A stretch of 64,000 nucleotides of DNA from Leptospira interrogans (GCF_900156205.1 NZ_FTNA01000006.1:124001-188000), one strand, 5' to 3'. Shown: positions 39,943 through 58,549, counted from the stretch's first letter. Numbers and translations: made by a program. Notes: generated by a model from the letters alone, not told the origin.

Positions 39943-40263
39943 CTACTATCTATAGTTTTTCCTAGCTATTCGTTATCAGCTTTTCAACGCACAACCAGCT
40001 TTATAAAGCTACGATCATTTTCGGCAATTCTTGGATGTTTCAATTACCTCACTTTAAGAGTGAGGTAATAACTCATAAATCAGCGTTAGGCGAAATAAGG
40101 AAGATGAATTAAATTTTTATCTAAAAAACGAACCGAAAATATCCAAGCTTATTAGAACCCATCTCAAAAATACTATATCTTTACTCAAGAGGCAGATTTT
40201 TGCTATCGTGGGTATTTTGGATTTGATCTTACTCTTTATTCGAACTAGAAAACCCAAGCGATT
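39943..40263. other. 320-bp gap with one strong hairpin
   Basis: Contains a perfect 11-bp stem at 40043-40069 and, near 40085, a GTTAGGC heptamer considered and rejected as an attC core. Nothing else. Confidence 0.5.
40043..40069 (+). terminator. hairpin, possible terminator
   Basis: ATTACCTCACT / AGTGAGGTAAT with a TTAAG loop, about 100 nt after the 133-codon gene. No T-run follows on either strand. Confidence 0.35.
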
Positions 40264-40803
40264 CTATCTTTCTCTATACATACGAATTGCATCCGAAAAG
40301 ACGACTAACGCGTCCGAGATTTTTCTACGCATATCTCCTTCGGTCCATTCATCTTTATCATTAAGCTTTCTTCTGGAAAACGGAATCGGAAACGAACAGA
40401 CTACGGCTGCATTCATCGCGCGCAGCGTGGTAAGCAGAGACTGAAGAGCCTTTTCTCCTCCCATATATGAAGGAGAAGAACTGAGTAGCCATAACGGGTT
40501 TATTCACGTATTCTCCCGAACCGACCACCCAATCCAATGAATTTTTCAAGACCCCCGGCATGTTGTGTGCGTATTCCGGAGTACAGATCAAAACGCCGTC
40601 TACAATCCTTAATACCTCGCGATATTTTTTTACGGATTCTGGGGAATTCTCCCATCCCGGTCGGGGCTAAAATGAGGAAGATCACCTAATTCTGAAAAGG
40701 TGATAATCTCCATCTCGGATGGCGCCGTTTTGGCAATAGCTCTAAGAAGGGCCGAGGCATTGGATTCGAATCGAATACTTCCCGATATGAACAAAATTTT
40801 CAT
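40264..40803 (-). pseudogene. NADPH-dependent FMN reductase, two frameshifts
   Basis: The minus strand starts MKILFISGSIRFESNASALL (flavodoxin-like phosphate loop). It then needs a shift near FSPDRDG (one base missing, about 40660) to continue as VLICTPEYAHNMPGVLKNSL, the FMN-binding signature of the family. A second shift near KPVMATQ (one base extra, about 40485) leads into SPSYMGGEKALQSLLTTL and the C-terminus. The two changes cancel in length. The protein would be about 180 residues if intact. It is disrupted as sequenced, so a non-functional remnant is the simplest reading. Confidence 0.85.
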
Positions 40804-42429
<1,626 letters not shown>

Positions 42430-42435
42430 GTCAAC

Positions 42436-44141
<1,706 letters not shown>

Positions 44142-44514
44142 ACCGGAGAATCTTTTTTTCGTTTTAAAGTTAGGAAGATAAATTCCGATCAAAACTTCCA
44201 GTGATTCATAACAGAATGTGAATATGTAATAAAGTTTGGGCGGCTCCCGCCAACGGATTACAAAAAAGTAAGCTTGAACGGAATCAGGCGAGACCGGGCT
44301 CTCTGTGGGTCGAGTTATAATGGTCAAGTTATTGTGTTTTGTAGGAACTCCAACATTGGAACCTAGGTTGCCAATAACTTGACCACGCTTTGATCCCTGC
44401 CGCGGGGATTCATAGGAAGTCATGGCATTGAGTTAACCCGGCGGAGACCAGCTTAGAAAGCGAGGTATCACCTAATGTTTTGGACAAATTCTAAGAGCTC
44501 ATTTTAAGACTTGT
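44142..44514. other. 370-bp gap with inverted repeats
   Basis: Higher GC than neighbouring gaps. Contains a 13-bp inverted repeat (44322-44384) and short hairpins GGCGG-CTC-CCGCC (near 44231) and ATCCC ... GGGAT (near 44393). It leads into the HicAB remnant. It looks like the scar of an inserted module. Confidence 0.5.
44322..44384. repeat. 13-bp inverted repeat
   Basis: GGTCAAGTTATTG and CAATAACTTGACC, separated by 37 bp. Could be the ends of a small element or an operator/attachment arrangement; nothing more is visible. Confidence 0.6.
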
Positions 44515-44646
44515 TCTATTGTTTTGAAAACCAATGTTCCCCTCATTCTCTTCAAAGGGATATTAAAACAATTTGAATAGGATCGTTCTAAAAAAGCGGT
44601 CGAAAAAAAATTGGACACAAGGAAAATGAGGAAGCAATTTAAAAGT
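44515..44646 (+). pseudogene. decayed HicA-like toxin, C-terminal part
   Basis: Reading with one frame change gives TNVPLHSLQ then KGILKQFE, an in-frame TAG and DRSKKAVEKKL. This matches the HicA end (VPxH ... GTLRxILKQ...), where the His and the small dsRBD-like fold end. The N-terminal half is not recognisable. The link to HicB just downstream supports the call. Confidence 0.5.
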
Positions 44647-44847
44647 ATGAAGAAATCCTTTACGGCAAGCGTTTGGCAAGAAGAGAAAATGTAAGTGGCC
44701 CAGTGTTTAGAGGCGAATATTGCAAGCCAAGAAGAATCGGAAGCGCTATCCAATTTGCAAGAAGCCTTAGAACTACACTTTGAAAATCCCGTAGCGACTC
44801 TTTTACCCGAGATTAAAAAGATTCTGGCGGAAGTGAGTGTCGCTTAA
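44647..44847 (+). pseudogene. HicB-like antitoxin with one in-frame stop
   Basis: ATG opens MKKSFTASVWQEEKM, then TAA (44692-44694, one base from a Tyr codon) and VAQCLEANIASQEESEALSN then LQEALELHFENP. That is the HicB partial RNase H-like fold (YVAxCLE...ASQG.T..EAL.NL.EALEL). The rest of the frame is open to a normal end (ILAEVSVA). A single substitution therefore disrupts an otherwise complete 66-codon antitoxin, suggesting recent decay after loss of the HicA toxin upstream. Confidence 0.75.
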
Positions 44848-44871
44848 GCCTTTATCCTAGAATGATTCGGG

Positions 44872-45819
44872 TTATTTTTCAGATATGTCGCCGCTTTCCA
44901 AACATTTCGTAAAATCGATATATCCCCATTTGTTTTCGACACGGACTGGCGCAAGACCATCTGTAGGTGAATGTGCTGCATCGAAGTGTGGTGAAATTAT
45001 CTCCGGCTCCCCTTTTGTGCTGAAAAACCCCCATTTATTCTCATTACGAAAAACTACGATTTTTTCTAATTCGTAATGATTGGGAGGAATAAAACCTGGT
45101 ATTTGGCGTTCGCCTAATTTATTAATATAAAACGTTCGCACCCGTATGAAATAACTCACCCTCACTTCGGCAAAACCTTTCGAAAAAGAGCCTAAAGAAT
45201 ATGAATATACGTTTTCAAATTGAGGTCGAATGACAATTTTTCCAGACTTATTGATATATCCATATTCTTCTCCCTTAATTTCTACGACCGCAAGGTCCTC
45301 CGAAAAGGAATCCGCATCGTTAAATCGAAGCCGAATGGCGATTTTTCCGGTTTTATCAACATATCCCCATTTACCTCCAACTTTCACAGCAGCAAGTCCT
45401 TGTGAAAAAAATTTCGTTTCATCGAACCGAGGTTGAATCACGATTTTTCCCGTAGGATCAATATACCCCCATTTATTTTTAACCTTAACGGCCGCAAGAC
45501 CTTCTGAAAAAGGTTTCGCATCATCAAATTGAGGTAGAATTACAAACGTTCCGGTATAATCAATATATCCCCATTTGTTTCCAATCCGTACGGGTGCAAG
45601 GCTTTCTGAAAATTGCCCGACCTTATCGAATTGAGGCTGAATCACGGAAACATTCGGATTTGTAGGCGTTAGTTGAATAGAGCCGACTCCTTCCTTCTCA
45701 ACCGTGTCTATTTTAAATTCGGTGGCACACGGATGTGCTACAAGTGCGGAAATACATGCAGAAAATATGAAATACAAAAATAGCATAACTTTTAAAAAAA
45801 CTCTATTTTTAATTTTCAT
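44872..45819 (-). CDS. exported WG-repeat protein
   Basis: About 315 residues with a signal peptide that may be of lipoprotein type (FIFSAC). Seven or so WG repeats (KWGYIDPTGKIVIQPRF, KWGYVDKTGKIAIRLRF) form a beta-propeller-like array. The start is taken as ATG 45819; a TTG 12 nt upstream is possible. WG proteins are common in accessory regions of Leptospira and probably mediate binding. It converges on the HicB remnant, leaving 24 bp between them. Confidence 0.85.
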   Translation of the reverse strand: MKIKNRVFLKVMLFLYFIFSACISALVAHPCATEFKIDTVEKEGVGSIQLTPTNPNVSVIQPQFDKVGQFSESLAPVRIGNKWGYIDYTGTFVILPQFDDAKPFSEGLAAVKVKNKWGYIDPTGKIVIQPRFDETKFFSQGLAAVKVGGKWGYVDKTGKIAIRLRFNDADSFSEDLAVVEIKGEEYGYINKSGKIVIRPQFENVYSYSLGSFSKGFAEVRVSYFIRVRTFYINKLGERQIPGFIPPNHYELEKIVVFRNENKWGFFSTKGEPEIISPHFDAAHSPTDGLAPVRVENKWGYIDFTKCLESGDISEK

Positions 45820-46058
45820 GATCGTTTTCAAACTGCCGTTGGAGTTCCCGCAGATTACGCCTCTTTGCTAAGATATGGTGTTTCGAATTTCTTTCTTGTT
45901 GTTCAATTCTTATAGCAGTTCCAACGTTTTAGGGTTTTTCTGTAAAACTCAAAATCCGAACTATAATTCCCTCGTCAGCGCTTCTTACGAGTTTTTTTCA
46001 AAAAACGGTACACGACTAAAAAATCTTTTCTGAAAGGCAATAGTTCCCACATTAAGAT

Positions 46059-46255
46059 TCATTCTTTGTCAGAGCTTTTTTCGTCTCGATGAGGCGGTAA
46101 CTTCTGTGACCTTATTAAAATACCGTTTTTAAATTTTCCTTCCAAAATGGTTCTGTCGGGATAGACCAATCTTCCGTTTGCATTTGCCAGGTCGTTTGAG
46201 TAAATTCCTTTTCCGGTCTTTTGACTGTTTCGAAAGGTTCATCGGAGTTTTTATT
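46059..46255 (-). pseudogene. MORN-repeat gene fragment
   Basis: The minus-strand frame reads TFRNSQKTGKGIYSNDLANA, then NGRLVYPDRTILEGKFKNG and ends SDKE. It is close to the C-terminus of the intact MORN protein at 47.3-47.8 kb but lacks 13 residues between TGKG and YSNDLA and everything upstream. A truncated paralogue. Confidence 0.75.
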
Positions 46256-46361
46256 ATAACTTAAATTCTTTCGCCGAGCTTTCTCAGGATTCTTTGGCAC
46301 ACAATGAACGATCTTTTCGTTATTCTATTGAGATGCTATAAAAAACATCCAGAGAAAATCC

Positions 46362-47237
<876 letters not shown>

Positions 47238-47303
47238 TTGAATTCGTTCACAAAAACGAAACAACGTTAGACGACATCGAACGACTTCCTTCAGGATCGG
47301 TCT

Positions 47304-47846
47304 TCATTTCCGAACCGGATGACCGTTTTTAAATTTTCCTTCCCAAATGGTTCCATCGGAATAGGTTAATTTTCCCATTCCATTGGCCAAATCGTTTGAG
47401 TAAGTTCCTTCAAAACGTTCATGGTTATCACAAGTATAACTACCTTTCCCGGTTTTTTGACCGTTTTGAAACGTCCCTAGAAAAACACATTTCACATTCG
47501 AATCGAATATAAATTTAGTCCAAGTTTCACATCCGTAGTCACCACAAGATCCACCCGTAAACTCGGTTCCATATACAACTTTTCCATCTGAATCAATGAA
47601 TTTAGATTTTCCACGGTATGAGGGATTTTTATAAACGCCGGAAAATTTTCCGTCGTTTTTAAATTTGATTTCACCCACTCCTTCTAACTTTCCGTTTACG
47701 AAAACTCCGCCGAATTCGTTTCCATGGATGTCTATAAAAATACCTCTTCCATCCTTACAATCTCCGAATAAACATTTCTCTTTGGATTGTGCAAAAATGG
47801 AAAAAGAATAAATACAAAGTAAAATGAATATTTTTAATCTAAACAT
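47304..47846 (-). CDS. exported MORN-repeat protein
   Basis: 180 residues with a signal peptide (cleavage near IFAQS) and about five MORN repeats (GEFKNDGKFSGVYKN-like, FEGTYSNDLANGMGKLTYSD, WEGKFKNGHPVRK). MORN arrays bind lipids or proteins; here the protein would be outside the inner membrane. Cys pairs (CLFGDC, CGDYGC) may form disulfides. A truncated relative lies 1.1 kb away on the same strand. Confidence 0.85.
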   Translation of the reverse strand: MFRLKIFILLCIYSFSIFAQSKEKCLFGDCKDGRGIFIDIHGNEFGGVFVNGKLEGVGEIKFKNDGKFSGVYKNPSYRGKSKFIDSDGKVVYGTEFTGGSCGDYGCETWTKFIFDSNVKCVFLGTFQNGQKTGKGSYTCDNHERFEGTYSNDLANGMGKLTYSDGTIWEGKFKNGHPVRK

Positions 47847-47900
47847 ACTATAACAACCTTAGAAGAAGTTTTTAAAAAATGCAGTAGTTCCCACATTTAA

Positions 47901-47996
47901 AGAGTTTTAAAACAAATTTTCCATCTCTTTCTATTTTATGAAAACGAACTTAAAGCAGTTTTGTTAATCTCCATCATAGAATTTTTCAACAACTCT
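47901..47996 (+). repeat. family A element, copy 9
   Basis: 96 bp with a weak left end (AGAGTTTTAAAACAAATTTTC) and a good right end. Its flanks (TAA and AAT) do not match, so it is an old copy. Upstream of it is the ATGCAGTAGTTCCCACA motif also found in family B. Confidence 0.8.
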
Positions 47997-47999
47997 AAT

Positions 48000-48209
48000 T
48001 TAAAAATTCCTAATAATAAATACAACGATCAAAAAGTTGTACAAAAACCAAAGATATAAATAAGTTCTTAATTTAACTTTGCAAAAAGTAGGATGAATTT
48101 TTCCAAGTAACTTAGAAAATAAGTAAGTAAGAAATACCAATAACAAAGAAAAAGGAGTAGCTAATAACAGGGATAGAATCACTTCCCCTCTAACATGAGC
48201 CAAAATCAA
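48000..48209 (-). CDS. possible small two-helix membrane protein
   Basis: 69 residues, TTG start with AGG upstream, two hydrophobic segments (about 9-33 and 47-67). It sits between two family A elements. Function unknown; the weak start makes it tentative. Confidence 0.4.
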   Translation of the reverse strand: MILAHVRGEVILSLLLATPFSLLLVFLTYLFSKLLGKIHPTFCKVKLRTYLYLWFLYNFLIVVFIIRNF

Positions 48210-48286
48210 AGTAAATACCTCATTCCATTATTTTAAAACTTATTTAAACTAAGGTAGTTCCAGATTTTTACATTTTTAAATGTAAT

Positions 48287-48386
48287 AGAATAGTTGAAAA
48301 ATTAATTCTCCATCTGTTTCTATTTCATGGAAACGGTCGATTAAAGCAATTTTGTTAATTGAACTATGGAATTTTTCAACAACTCT
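48287..48386 (+). repeat. family A element, copy 10
   Basis: 100 bp flanked by AAT, nearly identical to copy 7 at 38.3 kb. The best-preserved pair in the window. Confidence 0.9.
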
Positions 48387-48671
48387 AATATAAAAAATTT
48401 ACCTCATCAATATACTAAAAATAATAAATTCGTATTTTGTTTACAAAATTTCCATCTCTTAACTTCATGTTCCATGTTCCTTTAAAACCTCACTTACATT
48501 AGATGAGATATTTAATTTATGTATGTGATGAAACACAACTTGAGCTGTAAAAACTTAATTTTAAAAGAAAATATTGATAATAAAGAAATTTGAGGAACTG
48601 AGTAAAAAAATTGTTAAAATTTTAAATATTACTCATAACTATATAATAAAGTACCTAATTTTTTGCATAGA

Positions 48672-48724
48672 ATCAGTGTTTTGTGATAGAATTAATGATA
48701 CTCAATTTTATAGAGATCAGTAAG
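48672..48724 (+). repeat. family D repeat, copy 4
   Basis: GTTTTGTGATAGAATTAATG followed by ATACTCAATTTTATAGAG and ATCAGTAAGG, the clearest copy of this motif. Confidence 0.55.
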
Positions 48725-48825
48725 GACATTTATCATACCAAAATAGTAAAAAAACTTTGTATAACTTCAGCCTATCGCTGGACTTCGTAAATACAACTTT
48801 GGCAAACTGAGTCGTTAGACGAACG

Positions 48826-49704
48826 TTGACACTTATAGACATTAAAAAGATTCTTATGAGCCACGGCAAATCCTTAACATACTATTGGGAAAAAGAATAT
48901 CAGAATGATGATACCTTTCTTTACTTAATCGAAGACGATATTACCGGAGGTAAAATCTTAAAGGAAAGGATAGACACAATTAAATCCAATCCACAAGCGA
49001 ATACAATTCAAATCAGCGGACTGCGCCAAGATACTTTCAATTATTTCGTTGAAAATTATGCATCTCAATTCGAAGCCATTTATTTTTGGAAGTGCCCATT
49101 AGTCGAAGACCTTTCTGCTTTAAGCAAACTTGAAAATATTCAATATATATTATTCTATTGGAACCAACGTGCAGTCCGATTATGGGATATGTCAAAGAAC
49201 TCTTCACTTAAAGGAATTGCTATAGACGATTTCTCTCGTATGCATAACCTAACCGATTTTGTATCTTCGAAAACAATTGAAGAGATACATTTTGGAAACT
49301 TAGTATGGACAAAATTCACAGTAGAATCATTGTCACCTTTAGTACATTGTAAAAAGCTAAAATTCTTAGATTTTAACCTAAAAAAACTAAAGGATAATGA
49401 TATTTCTTATCTGGAAAAAATAACAGAATTAAAGTCTCTTCACTTTGATCCTAATCTATTTACGACTGAACAAATTGCTTGGTTGCGAGCAGCTAGACCA
49501 GATATTAAATCTTCGTCACTAGAACCGTTTAGAAAACTTAAAAACCCTATAGTTCAGAATAAAGAATATATCTTAGACATAATCGTTAATGGCAAAGGGA
49601 AACCGTCACTAAACTCTGATATTGATAAAGTTAAACTTGAAAAATATATTTCTACATTTAACGCATTGGTTGAAAAGTATCGAGGTAAAAAAAGATCTTT
49701 TTGA
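48826..49704 (+). CDS. leucine-rich-repeat-like protein
   Basis: 292 residues starting at TTG. The middle part (about 65-230) reads like irregular leucine-rich repeats (LSALSKLENIQYILFYWNQR, LSPLVHCKKLKFLDFNLKKL, ISYLEKITELKSLHFDPN). No signal peptide is seen, so it is probably cytoplasmic. LRR proteins of this kind are abundant in pathogenic Leptospira but usually have sharper repeats. It is in a region of accessory and decayed genes. Confidence 0.65.
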   Translation: MTLIDIKKILMSHGKSLTYYWEKEYQNDDTFLYLIEDDITGGKILKERIDTIKSNPQANTIQISGLRQDTFNYFVENYASQFEAIYFWKCPLVEDLSALSKLENIQYILFYWNQRAVRLWDMSKNSSLKGIAIDDFSRMHNLTDFVSSKTIEEIHFGNLVWTKFTVESLSPLVHCKKLKFLDFNLKKLKDNDISYLEKITELKSLHFDPNLFTTEQIAWLRAARPDIKSSSLEPFRKLKNPIVQNKEYILDIIVNGKGKPSLNSDIDKVKLEKYISTFNALVEKYRGKKRSF

Positions 49705-50089
49705 GACCAAAAATTTTCGCCTAACTTCTATTTATTGAAAGGAAAACATAAAGATCAATTCTTTACAAGAGATCGTATCCAAATATGAAATAGATCACTG
49801 GATAAAGTGATGATGTCCTTGTAATAATCAATATCATAGAATTCAAATTCTTTTGAAGATATAATTCAAAACAAATTACTTTGAAAAAAGTTTGTATTCT
49901 CATAGATAAAGTTCTATATATCTTTTTCATGAATTCTCTAATTCCATATTTCGTTTTATTGCACCGTTTGCGTATTCTTGAATTTATAATTCTTTTGAGT
50001 GTTTGCATTTACTCGATTCACTGCGTATATAACGCTGGAATAGGTTACTGCCCTACCGACAAACCCGCAACCGATTATCAGAAATGAGG
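49705..50089. other. 385-bp gap
   Basis: No gene supported; a plus-strand frame at 49881-50087 has hydrophobic stretches but no ribosome site or family match. It may be part of the decayed gene that follows. Confidence 0.4.
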
Positions 50090-50507
50090 TGTTGGATTTG
50101 AATCAGGGCAAAGTTATAATCAAGAAATATCGGTTATAGACTCGAAGATGCTGTTATGTATTCGGATGTATTTTATGCACAAACAAAATTTTTATGTGCG
50201 CCTCCAACGAGCAAAGGGCACGGCCATGTATGATAGGACCGAAGTTTGTTTTGAAACTTTCTACGGAAGACGCAAACTGGATCCGACAAAAGTTCGCAAA
50301 TGTGCCACCGGGAAAATTATTGGATCGAAACGATCACTTATGGAGACGAAGCTGAAATCAAGTGGGGTTCGGTCGCCCCCAGTGCTACACGATGATCCTC
50401 TGGAAGAAATGTACGGGGATGATATAGAAGAACATATGACAATGGGAGTAGTATTTTTAAAGTGGGTAAACGCTCAAATTTCTGATCGGCCAAGTAAACC
50501 GAAATGA
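50090..50507 (+). pseudogene. decayed gene of unknown family
   Basis: Protein-like segments appear in successive frames: EDAVMYSDVFYAQTKFLCAP, then TEVCFETFYGRRKLDP, then YWIETITYGDEAEIKWGSVA, then DDPLEEMYGDDIEEHMTMGV and a normal stop. They can be joined only with several frameshifts. No family recognised. Confidence 0.5.
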
Positions 50508-50767
50508 TCTGATTTATTATTCCGAGTTGAAAAGAAGTGGGTTCTCGGATACAAAAAGAATGCTGTATTTTATTCCTTACGACCTAACAATTCCAAACCA
50601 AACTCATGAGTGTTCAATATTTTACTGTTCTCAAACTGAATATTATATTTCGTTGCAGGGCAACTTCCTATTTCGCATTAAAAAATTTCATAGTCACTTT
50701 ATGTGATTCGAACTCGCGAAATTTCGACAATTGCTATCGCTGAACGCTTGTACGAAAGGAATATTTA

Positions 50768-50941
50768 AAACTTGTCCCAAAACCTCAAGATGTGGGAACT
50801 CACACAAAAATTTAACAATATTAGAATTACTTGAAGGTTCGCAAATTACCAAATGTGACGGTTTTTGTAGGAACTATTGTGTTTTATTAAAAATTTCTAA
50901 AGAACTATCATGTAAATTCTTTAAGGTTTTGGGACAAGTTC
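50768..50941 (-). repeat. family B element, complete copy 2
   Basis: 174 bp. Ends AAACTTGTCCCAAAACCT and AGGTTTTGGGACAAGTTC are inverted copies, flanked by TTA on both sides. It is the reverse-oriented relative of 35038-35212 over its full length. Its right boundary is 3 nt from the ATG of the next gene. Confidence 0.92.
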
Positions 50942-50944
50942 TTA

Positions 50945-51214
50945 ATGAAACCACCTGAATATTTAGATGGTGCTAAAGTATTATTATGGGATTGGTCAGA
51001 TAGTCAGCTATTTGGTTACGTCGATTACACTCATGGTGCTATAGCTTCAGAAATATTTGGTTTAGCTATATGCCCGAAAAAAATTTACAGGTTTAGCTGT
51101 AATAAGGACTGGGAAGTGGAACAAGATTCAGATTATGATACTATAGAAGATGCCATTAAAAGTTCTCCAAATCAATATAAAAATATTTTAATAAAATGGA
51201 AAGAATACAAATAA
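50945..51214 (+). CDS. small protein of unknown function behind a family B element
   Basis: 89 residues (MKPPEYLDGAKVLLWDWSDS at the start), acidic and soluble, with WDW and Cys near residues 58 and 67. No family recognised. The element inserted directly upstream has replaced the native leader, so the present ATG may not be the original start and no normal ribosome site is visible. It may be a truncated or silenced gene. Confidence 0.5.
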   Translation: MKPPEYLDGAKVLLWDWSDSQLFGYVDYTHGAIASEIFGLAICPKKIYRFSCNKDWEVEQDSDYDTIEDAIKSSPNQYKNILIKWKEYK

Positions 51215-51266
51215 ATAATAAATTGTGCAGCGACAATTTCACTACCAAGAATCAGTTCTTTCTTCT

Positions 51267-51680
51267 TTAATGGCGACTCTGGAATTCTTTCAGATCCTCT
51301 TCCAAAATTAATCTAACGTTATGCGGAATCGGAATGCTAGATTTGTTTACGTGATCAAACGCAACTTGAACCGTTTTTGCAACCGCAAAAATTTCTTTGG
51401 TATTTGTTTCTATGATTTTAGATTGAAAGTCCCAAGACTTATTTCCGATTCGAATAACCGAAGTCTGTACTTCTACTTGATGGTGTATCTCAATGGATTT
51501 TTTAAGATCAATTTCAATTCTCGCTAAAATAAACGGAACATCAAAAATCCCTTTCACATTCAAACGACGTTTGCAATAATCCACTCTTCCAATTTCAAGA
51601 TAAGCTACAAAAACCGAATTACTTACATGAGCAAACGGGTCCATGTCCATCCATCGAGTTTGAATGGGTGTAGAAATCAT
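51267..51680 (-). CDS. 4HBT hot-dog acyl-CoA thioesterase
   Basis: 137 residues in the YbgC/4HBT group. The N-terminal motif [20 protein letters not shown] holds the expected Asp (D14) and the helix that follows. It hydrolyses acyl-CoA thioesters. It begins one base after the pheS stop and is likely the last gene of the pheS-mpl transcript. Confidence 0.88.
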   Translation of the reverse strand: MISTPIQTRWMDMDPFAHVSNSVFVAYLEIGRVDYCKRRLNVKGIFDVPFILARIEIDLKKSIEIHHQVEVQTSVIRIGNKSWDFQSKIIETNTKEIFAVAKTVQVAFDHVNKSSIPIPHNVRLILEEDLKEFQSRH

Positions 51681-51681
51681 A

Positions 51682-54097
<2,416 letters not shown>

Positions 54098-54101
<4 letters not shown>

Positions 54102-54701
54102 TTGAGAATTGTCCTGATTAAATTATAAATAACCGTTAAAAATAATATTCCAGTTAAAAAATAGGCGGATCCGGATAAAAAGAATATTAGAATTTCCTTA
54201 TTTTTCCAATTCAATTTTTTTTTCAAACTATGAACAGAAAGCACACAAGATAGAAAAAACGAGATCGAAATCAATACGGCCTGTAACGGAGAAGGTAAAA
54301 TCCAGAATATAGAAGAAGCACTAAATGGGATAAACGAAACAAGCAGTATATTTGCAGGAGGGAGAGTTTCCCCTTTGGTTCGATCAACTTTTTTCATAAA
54401 AACCCGAAACACATCAAACTGGGCGACTAAAAATAAAACCGTGGGATACATCACAAAAGAAAATAGAACTCCCGAAAACAAACTCCACTCGCCTTCTTCG
54501 TATCGAACAAACGAAAGAATCGAAAAAAAGAAATTGGACAGTATCTTAGCAACGGGTGCAAGAATCCAAAGTAGAAAATGAGTTTTTAAAATTTCAAAAT
54601 AACCGAAGCCTTCTATCTTCTGATAAAGATCAAAAGCATCTCCAGGAAACTGAAAAACTTTTTGAATCAGTTCGGTTCTTACGTCTGAGAAATCCTGTTC
54701 T

Positions 54702-54715
<14 letters not shown>
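54098..54715 (-). CDS. polytopic membrane protein
   Basis: 205 residues with five hydrophobic helices (about 40-70, 78-102, 122-142, 146-165, 175-203). The head has a short cytoplasmic stretch, and the layout resembles Yip1-type proteins, a weak match. It overlaps both neighbours by 4-14 nt and so belongs to the operon that runs from the ABC genes into mpl and pheS. Function unknown. Confidence 0.7.
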
Positions 54716-55801
<1,086 letters not shown>

Positions 55802-55805
<4 letters not shown>

Positions 55806-57816
55806 GATTCTTGTCCTTCTTTTCTACGCTTTTGAATAAGCATCGCCGCAGAAACAAACGCGATCAATCCTGGAAAAATAAACATTCCTAAAATCCAAAC
55901 GACTCGTTTTTGAACGTCAGTCAAAGAAACCGTATTTACTTCCTCTTTTTTCGGTTGAATGGAAGACAAGGAAAGGTCTTGATACATCCAAGTAATTGAG
56001 GAAGTTGCAAGTTCGTAATTCACTCCGTAAGAAATGAACTGATCTGTAATCCAAGAAGTTCCCGAAAAAATTACTACTCGACCTTCTTCTTTTGAATCTA
56101 CATTCGTATTTTGAGAAATATCTTTTTGGATTTCGGAGTTTTGAGAAACAACTTCTTGATCTGAATTCAACCCTGTAGAATTCAGATCTTTTTGTAAACC
56201 CTGTTTAGATTCGTCCGTTTTTGGATTCTCTGCGGCCGATTCTTTTTGAACCTTTAAAACTGTTTTTAAAACCATTCCTAAAATTACGTTTCTTCTTTCC
56301 TCTCCTGCATCCAATTTTCCATTATTATTTTTATCTAATATAGCGTCCCCTCCAGATTCCATCAAAGGATATGCCTCTAGATTTTTTCCGCCCGGCCCTT
56401 GATTTGTCTGCGGAACAAAATAACCAGCAAAGGGAAACATGGTTCCCGTGTCTTTTCTAGTTAAAGCTTCTTCAATCGGATGTTTTTTAAAAGACTTTGC
56501 AAGCACCATGCCCGCTTGTCCTTGTACTTGAGAAATTGGACCTTTTACAAACTCATATCCAGATTTTTCTAAAAGCCATCCAAAATTTTCAGTTCCCTTT
56601 GGATCGATCGTGATAAAAATTTTTCCCTTTTTCTTTTCTACAAAATCGATAAGAGAACTCTGGGCTTCTTTCGAAAAAGCAACCGTAGGTCCGGCAATCA
56701 TCAAAACGTCCGCGTCCTCCGGAATCCGAGTCGGCCAACCTTCTGCAATCCCAAGTCCCTTTACTTTAAAGTTTAAAAAACTCAAAGAATTGGATAAAAT
56801 TCCAACTTTTTCATTTGGAAGATTTTGAAAGATAGGTGAAAATCTTTCTCCGTTCGATTGAGTAAAATAAATATTTTTTTCTTCGGTCGTTATGTTTACT
56901 ACCGCCTGCACGATCTTACGTTCTAAATCTTCTAGATCATTTTTCTCTCGGATGGAAAGTCTTTGTTCCGCGTATTGTTTTCCGGTCACCTCTGCTAAAG
57001 GTTTTTTGGTTCTTAGTAAAATGACTCCATTCGAAACCTGACCAAACTCAGCAAGCTCGTCCAGCTCTACGTCTGCATTGATAAAACGAACCTTAAACTG
57101 AGGACTCAAAGACTTCAGTTGATCCAAATAAATTTCTAAATCGGGCCGGATTCTTCTTAAAGAAAAAGAATTTGCTTTTTCGCTCGAAGGAGAATTTTCC
57201 AAAGGTCTTGGGTAAAAAGCAACTACATCAACTTCTTTGTTGACGTTCTTTAGAATTTTAATCGCAGCCGGACTAAAAGAATACTGTCCTTTAGAACTCA
57301 GATCGAAGTTATGATTTCGCATTACGGAAATGTAATTTACAATTACAAGAACTACAAAAACGATCGCCAAATTCAGAATAAAATATCTGATCAACGCTTG
57401 TTTTGAAGTTTTTAAAACACTCTGAGCACCTGCGGAATCTTTCCCTAACTCCTTTAACAAGGTTAGAATTAAAAACCCTATCAGAGAAAATATCAAAAGT
57501 ACTAAAAGAATTTCTCTGAGTCTTTCGTTTCCGGATCCGATCGAATTAGACTTCAGCGCATACTCTTCTAAAAACACTCTAAGGTGATAAATTCCAAAGG
57601 CCACAAGTCCCAGTCCCGCAGCTATATAAGAATTCCATTCTTCTTGAATGTTTTTTTTCTGAAACCATCTATAAGCTGGTTCTAATATTAAAATAACCAA
57701 TACAAAACCCAACCAAAGCCAACGATTGGTGGGTAATTGTATGCTATCTCTAACCGGAAAATAGAGAAATAAAGAAGCGAGTGAAACCCAAGGAAAAATT
57801 CTTAACAATATGGTTT

Positions 57817-57829
<13 letters not shown>
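55802..57829 (-). CDS. GldG-like ABC auxiliary protein
   Basis: 675 residues. Several N-terminal transmembrane helices (about 10-165) lead into a large periplasmic ABC_transp_aux domain (about 200-520) with [31 protein letters not shown] and [22 protein letters not shown]-terminal transmembrane helix closes at about 645-668. It works with the ATPase and permease encoded upstream, as in GldAFG of Bacteroidetes and related spirochaete systems. Confidence 0.88.
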
Positions 57830-58545
<716 letters not shown>

Positions 58546-58549
58546 AACT

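Larger units (their letters stand above)
48210..48825. other. 615-bp gap with repeats
   Basis: Holds family A copy 10 (48287-48386) and a family D copy (48672-48724). No gene. Confidence 0.6.
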
